A stretch of DNA of 41,050 nucleotides from a virus: positions 1 through 41,050 of IMG/VR virus record IMGVR_UViG_3300046683_000307, one strand, 5' to 3'. The translations under genes were made by a program, and so were the position numbers. Positions within the stretch are counted from its first letter, which is position 1. The number at the start of each line of letters is the position of its first letter. Positions 37,820 to 41,050 of the stretch are shown here, piece by piece. Below the pieces are notes generated by a model, which worked only from the letters and a program-made list of their open reading frames with translations, was not told the DNA's origin and ran no database searches.

Positions 37820-37838
37820 CGGGATTTGCGAGCGCGTT
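37816..37838 (+). promoter_or_regulatory. Late-promoter-like motif, copy 5
   Basis: TTGACG-GGATTT-GCGAGCGCGTT. The TGA within it is the stop codon of the GcrA-like gene. It lies 38 bp before the small gene that opens the terminase block. Confidence 0.72.
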
Positions 37839-37875
37839 TTTGAGGGCTGGCGGAATAGCTCCAGGAGCGCCGCAC

Positions 37876-38061
37876 ATGGCCAGCACTCGTCCGCCTCGTG
37901 ATCCGATTATTCAGGACAAGCCCGGCCTTGCCGGCGGTTCGGTCAAGGACGCTTCGGCGGGGCGGGTGAAGTCCGCCGGGGCCGCCGGGCCAAGGTTCAC
38001 AACGCCAAGGGACGCAACGGCGAGCTTCCCGATTCCGGATAGTCCTTACGGCAAGGATTAG
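37876..38061 (+). CDS. Small hypothetical protein before the terminase, 61 aa
   Basis: AGGAG lies eight bases before ATG 37876. A polar, Pro-rich, probably disordered peptide (STRPPRDPIIQDKPGLAGGS; FPIPDSPYGKD). It follows the late-promoter-like motif and precedes the small terminase gene by five bases. Role unknown. Confidence 0.6.
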   Translation: MASTRPPRDPIIQDKPGLAGGSVKDASAGRVKSAGAAGPRFTTPRDATASFPIPDSPYGKD

Positions 38062-38066
38062 GCGCG

Positions 38067-38534
38067 GTGGCGGCGGTGGAAAAAACGCCGGCCAGGCGGG
38101 CGCCGCCAACGCGGTATTCCCCTGAGGTTGGCGCGGCGATCTGCGAAGCAATCGCGACGACGCCTCGGGGGCTGGATTACCTGTGTGCGGCGCGCGCCGG
38201 GTTCCCCAATCCTCGGACAGTGACGGAGTGGCTGGGGGCGCACCCGGAGTTCCGCAAGGCGTACGAGATTGCCAAGGATCGACAAGCGGACCTGTTGTTT
38301 TTCGAGTGTCTGGAGATTGCCGACGACGCCAAGCGGGACACCAAAATCGTCATGCGGGGGGATGAGCCGGTCGAGGTCATGGATTTTGAGTGGGTGGCGC
38401 GGTCCAAGCTGCGGGTGGAAACCCGGCTCAAGATGGCGGGCAAGCTGGCGCCCAAGAAGTACGGCGAAAAGCTCGATCTGACGGGGACGCTTGGGTTCAC
38501 CCGTCACGAGGACGCGCTAGAACAATTGCGGTGA
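38067..38534 (+). CDS. terS: Terminase small subunit
   Basis: 155 aa, GTG start. The N-terminal HTH part (RYSPEVGAAICEAIATTPRG; CAARAGFPNPRTVTEWLGAH) and the following helix (EFRKAYEIAKDRQADLLFFE) are typical of phage small terminase subunits, which recognise the packaging site. The gene for the large subunit follows after three bases. Confidence 0.85.
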   Translation: MAAVEKTPARRAPPTRYSPEVGAAICEAIATTPRGLDYLCAARAGFPNPRTVTEWLGAHPEFRKAYEIAKDRQADLLFFECLEIADDAKRDTKIVMRGDEPVEVMDFEWVARSKLRVETRLKMAGKLAPKKYGEKLDLTGTLGFTRHEDALEQLR

Positions 38535-38537
38535 CGG

Positions 38538-40106
38538 ATGCCGGCGCCGCTGCTGCTGGATGAGGAAACGAGGGGCGTCCTCCAGCATTTGAAGGATGAT
38601 CTGCCGCACTACGCCAGCCGGTGTCTCAAGATCAGGGCGAAGTCCGGCGAGTTGGTGAACCTGCGGTTCAACGGGGTTCAAGACTACGTCCACGCCAAGC
38701 TAGAGGATCAACGGCGCCGGCGCGGGCGGGTCCGTGCGTTGGTGCTGAAAGCCCGTCAGGAAGGCGTATCAACTTATATCGGCGCGCGGTTCTATCATCG
38801 GGCGACGTTCCACAAAGGGACGGCGGTCTACATTCTGACGCATGAGCAAGACGCGACGGACAACCTGTTTGGAATGGTTGACCGGTTCCATCGGCATGTC
38901 CCGGCGCTGGTCAAGCCTGAGACGGGCGCCGCTAACGCCAAGACGCTGTATTTCCCGCGTCTCGATAGCGGCTATTCGGTCGGGACGGCAGGGTCAAAGG
39001 CGGTCGGGCGGTCAAAGACGGTGCAGCTTTTCCACGGCTCGGAAGTCGCCCACTGGCCGAATGCAAAGGATCACGTCGCCGGGGTCCTCCAGACGGTTCC
39101 GGATATGGAGGGAACGGAGGTCGTGTTGGAAAGCACGGCGGCGGGGATCGGGGGCGAGTTTCATACGCGGTGGCAACAAGCATCCGCCGGCGACGGCGAT
39201 TATGAAGCGGTGTTCTGTCCGTGGTTCTGGGATAGCTCGTATCAGCGGCCGCCGCCGCTCGGGTTCGAGGTCAACGACGAGGAGGAGGATTACGGGCGGC
39301 TCTATGGGCTGAGCCTGCCGCAACTCGTCTGGCGGCGGGCCAAGTTGGCGGAGCTGGGCGATCCGGCGCTGTTCCGACAAGAGTATCCAGCCAATGCCGC
39401 CGAGTCGTTCCAGGCGACCGGGCATGACAGTTTCATCCCCTCAAGCCTCGTCCTGGCGGCGCGCAAGCGGACCTGTGAAGCGTTCGGCTCGCTGGTCCTG
39501 GGTGTCGATCCGGCGAGGTTCGGAGATGACGGGACGGCGATTTGCTGGCGCCAGGGCCGGCGGGTCCTCAAGGTCGAGCGGCGTTACAAACTGGATACCG
39601 TGGCCGGCGCCAATTGGGTGCGGTCGATCATAGATGCGGACAACCCGGCCAAGGTGTTTATCGACGTCGGCGGCCAGGGCGCCGGCGTGGTCGATCTGCT
39701 GCACGATTGGGGTGCGCCATACGAAAAGCTCTGCGATGGGGTCAACTTCGGGTCGGCGCCTCAGGACCCGATTAGGACGGGTGCACGGGGCGAGACAATT
39801 CCAGGGCCGCGCAACCGGCGGGCGGAAATGTGGATGCGCTCGCGGGACTGGCTGGCGGATGAGGGTGGCGCGGATATTCCGGATAGCGACGCGCTGCACG
39901 CTGACGCTATCGGCGCCGGCTATAAGTACGATGCGCGGCAATTCGTAGTCCTGGAAAGCAAGGAAGATATGCGCAAGCGCGGGCTGGCCAGCCCGGACGG
40001 TTGGGACTCGGTGGCGTTGACGTTTGCGGCGCCAGTGAGGACGCAAGAGAACGACGCCAGCGGGGGCCGCTGGCGTCGCAAGGTCCGGTCGTTGTGGGGC
40101 GCGTAG
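38538..40106 (+). CDS. terL: Terminase large subunit
   Basis: 522 aa. The ATPase has an adenine/Walker A-type KARQEGVST at 71-79 and Walker B VVLEST (195-200) with catalytic E198. The nuclease domain has D324 (LGVDPARFGDDGTAI), D376 (FIDVGGQGAG) and an Asp in DALHADAIG. It powers DNA into the head and cuts it; cos or headful type cannot be decided here. Its stop is one base from the stop of a convergent leftward gene. Confidence 0.92.
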   Translation: MPAPLLLDEETRGVLQHLKDDLPHYASRCLKIRAKSGELVNLRFNGVQDYVHAKLEDQRRRRGRVRALVLKARQEGVSTYIGARFYHRATFHKGTAVYILTHEQDATDNLFGMVDRFHRHVPALVKPETGAANAKTLYFPRLDSGYSVGTAGSKAVGRSKTVQLFHGSEVAHWPNAKDHVAGVLQTVPDMEGTEVVLESTAAGIGGEFHTRWQQASAGDGDYEAVFCPWFWDSSYQRPPPLGFEVNDEEEDYGRLYGLSLPQLVWRRAKLAELGDPALFRQEYPANAAESFQATGHDSFIPSSLVLAARKRTCEAFGSLVLGVDPARFGDDGTAICWRQGRRVLKVERRYKLDTVAGANWVRSIIDADNPAKVFIDVGGQGAGVVDLLHDWGAPYEKLCDGVNFGSAPQDPIRTGARGETIPGPRNRRAEMWMRSRDWLADEGGADIPDSDALHADAIGAGYKYDARQFVVLESKEDMRKRGLASPDGWDSVALTFAAPVRTQENDASGGRWRRKVRSLWGA

Positions 40107-40107
40107 C

Positions 40108-40419
40108 CTAGCGGGTGGGGGTGTCCTTGAGCTTGGTTTCCAACGCCTGGAGCGCGGTGAGCAAGGTTGGCGCGTTGGCGGTGGCGATGGCGCGCATGCT
40201 GGCTTCGTTGATCGGGCGCATTTGCGAGATGCTGACGTCTCCGCCAAGGGCGGCGATGCCGGCGTCCCGGCGTCCTCTCACTTCGGGATGGTGGCTTAGG
40301 GGCATGGCTTCAACGTGGGTGTTGCGGTCGGTGGCGGTCATGGTGATGGCGTCGAGCGGATAGGTGCGCAAGAGGCGGCGGACAATGACTTGCGCGGGAT
40401 CGGCCAGCGGCTTTTTCAT
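40108..40419 (-). CDS. Hypothetical protein, 103 aa
   Basis: Convergent with and one base from the large terminase gene. Features: ITMTATDRNTHVEAMPLSHH and a C-terminal helix (TLLTALQALETKLKD). No family recognised. ATGA overlap with the XRE gene. Confidence 0.6.
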   Translation of the reverse strand: MKKPLADPAQVIVRRLLRTYPLDAITMTATDRNTHVEAMPLSHHPEVRGRRDAGIAALGGDVSISQMRPINEASMRAIATANAPTLLTALQALETKLKDTPTR

Positions 40420-40751
40420 GCGCCCCTCCGGCGGGTCTTAGGCGGGTTCATGAGGGTGGCGAGGCCAGCCGGTCCAGGCGAGCCGGCGGCGGGCTTCTCG
40501 TCCTCCAGGAGCGGAACAACCTGATCCGCCGGCGGCGGCTCGGACGGGCGCCAGGATTGCTTGCGCCCCTTGAGTTTCAGCATGAGTTCCACGGCGACCT
40601 GAGCGGGGCCAGGGATCGGGGCAACGACGCCGGTTTCCCAGCGGCGGACGGTCTGGCCGGGATCGCGTCCCTCCAGGCGAAGGGCGCGGCCAAGGTCGGC
40701 GGCGGTGAGGTCGAGCGCCTTACGGGCGGCGATCAGGTCGGCGGGGGTCAT
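40416..40751 (-). CDS. XRE-type HTH protein, 111 aa
   Basis: ATG 40751 overlaps the upstream stop as ATGA. Residues 1-60 are a helix-turn-helix (PADLIAARKALDLTAADLGR; GQTVRRWETGVVAPIPGPAQ) of a type common in alphaproteobacterial phages. The C-terminal half is Pro-rich and basic. It may regulate the twin leftward promoters at 909 and 1565, which is inference. Confidence 0.7.
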   Translation of the reverse strand: MTPADLIAARKALDLTAADLGRALRLEGRDPGQTVRRWETGVVAPIPGPAQVAVELMLKLKGRKQSWRPSEPPPADQVVPLLEDEKPAAGSPGPAGLATLMNPPKTRRRGA

Positions 40752-40999
40752 TTCTTGCCGCTCCAAAGGTCAAATGGGATGGGCTGGGTATGGCGGGCGA
40801 TTTCGTCAGGATCGGCCAGCCGGATAAGGTCGTCGCGGTGGAGCTTAACCCGGCTCGTCCAGGTCTTGGAACGGTCGCGCCATTTGAGGACAAGGACGCG
40901 GCGTTCGTCGCGGCCATAAACGACGCCAAGCTGCGTCCCACGGGCGCCAAACCGGACAAGGACGCCGGCGCCGCGCTTGAGGGTGTCAAAATCTGTCAT
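40748..40999 (-). CDS. Hypothetical protein, 83 aa, SH3-like appearance
   Basis: Complete only at this end because the start (40999) lies in the terminal overlap. Short strands (GAGVLVRFGARGTQLGVVYG; RRVLVLKWRDRSKTW; SRVKLHRDDLIRLAD) suggest a small beta-barrel. No family recognised. It continues the leftward accessory block across the circle junction. Confidence 0.6.
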   Translation of the reverse strand: MTDFDTLKRGAGVLVRFGARGTQLGVVYGRDERRVLVLKWRDRSKTWTSRVKLHRDDLIRLADPDEIARHTQPIPFDLWSGKK

Positions 41000-41050
41000 G
41001 CGGTGAATTCCTGGGCTGTTGCACGCTGAAAGCCCGGCGACCTTGCGGCT
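40924..41050. repeat. Terminal direct repeat, right copy
   Basis: This is the second copy of the 127-base end overlap. It contains the 5' end and start codon of the leftward gene at 40748-40999, so that gene is complete only at this end of the window. Confidence 0.93.

Noticed and set aside
1-41050. CRISPR arrays, tRNA genes and insertion sequences
   Set aside because: I saw no regularly spaced repeat-spacer series, no cloverleaf-like sequence and no transposase; the only repeats are short regulatory ones.

Overview
The window is a complete, GC-rich temperate bacteriophage genome, opened at an arbitrary point. The first 127 bases (1-127) recur exactly as the last 127 (40924-41050), so the molecule is circular or circularly permuted with a unique length of 40,923 bp. 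A GcrA-family regulator, a DUF4102-type tyrosine integrase and GC-rich codon use point to an alphaproteobacterial host, perhaps Rhizobiales or Caulobacterales; this is inference. The N4-gp56-type major capsid protein, a portal, an adaptor, large ejection-type proteins and the lack of sheath, tube or tape-measure genes indicate a short-tailed (podovirus-like) virion.

Layout. (1) A leftward accessory block runs 1514 -> 1 and, across the circle, 40999 -> 40108: small unknown proteins and an XRE regulator, with two near-identical promoters carrying palindromic operators at 909 and 1565. (2) A roughly 700-bp non-coding control region (1515-2214) holds helically phased iterons, G-tract boxes, a G-quadruplex-like run, a 27-bp twin repeat and a late-promoter-like motif. 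(3) The rightward late region 2215-22463 encodes small proteins, portal, scaffold-like protein, capsid, adaptor, tail and fibre proteins, three internal (ejection-type) proteins, a beta-helix-like spike and a two-helix membrane protein. (4) The integrase (22720-24039) converges on a leftward early operon (30870 -> 24014): a tiny membrane protein, a C5 cytosine methyltransferase, zinc-binding proteins, a three-HTH protein, a SLOG-fold protein and an excisionase-like HTH protein. (5) The immunity region (about 30870-31905) has a leftward CI-like repressor and a rightward Cro-like gene. (6) The rightward early and replication operon 31687-37819 encodes a RuvC-like resolvase, an SSB-like protein, a primase-helicase and a GcrA-like regulator, followed by small and large terminase (38067-40106).

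How it works together. Two families of dispersed sites suggest the control logic. A palindrome family (GGCAAMYTGCC, often accompanied by AACCTGA half-sites) lies around the immunity region, inside the methyltransferase 3' end, before the integrase and before the capsid gene, as expected for a repressor or Cro regulon. A 23-nt motif, TTGACG-N6-GCGAGCGCGTT, occurs five times on the + strand, each time in a gap just before a late gene block (1901, 7441, 14505, 20880, 37816). One copy starts on the stop codon of the GcrA-like gene. I propose these are late promoters and that the GcrA-like protein is the best candidate activator. No phage RNA polymerase, endolysin, tRNA or CRISPR array is recognisable.
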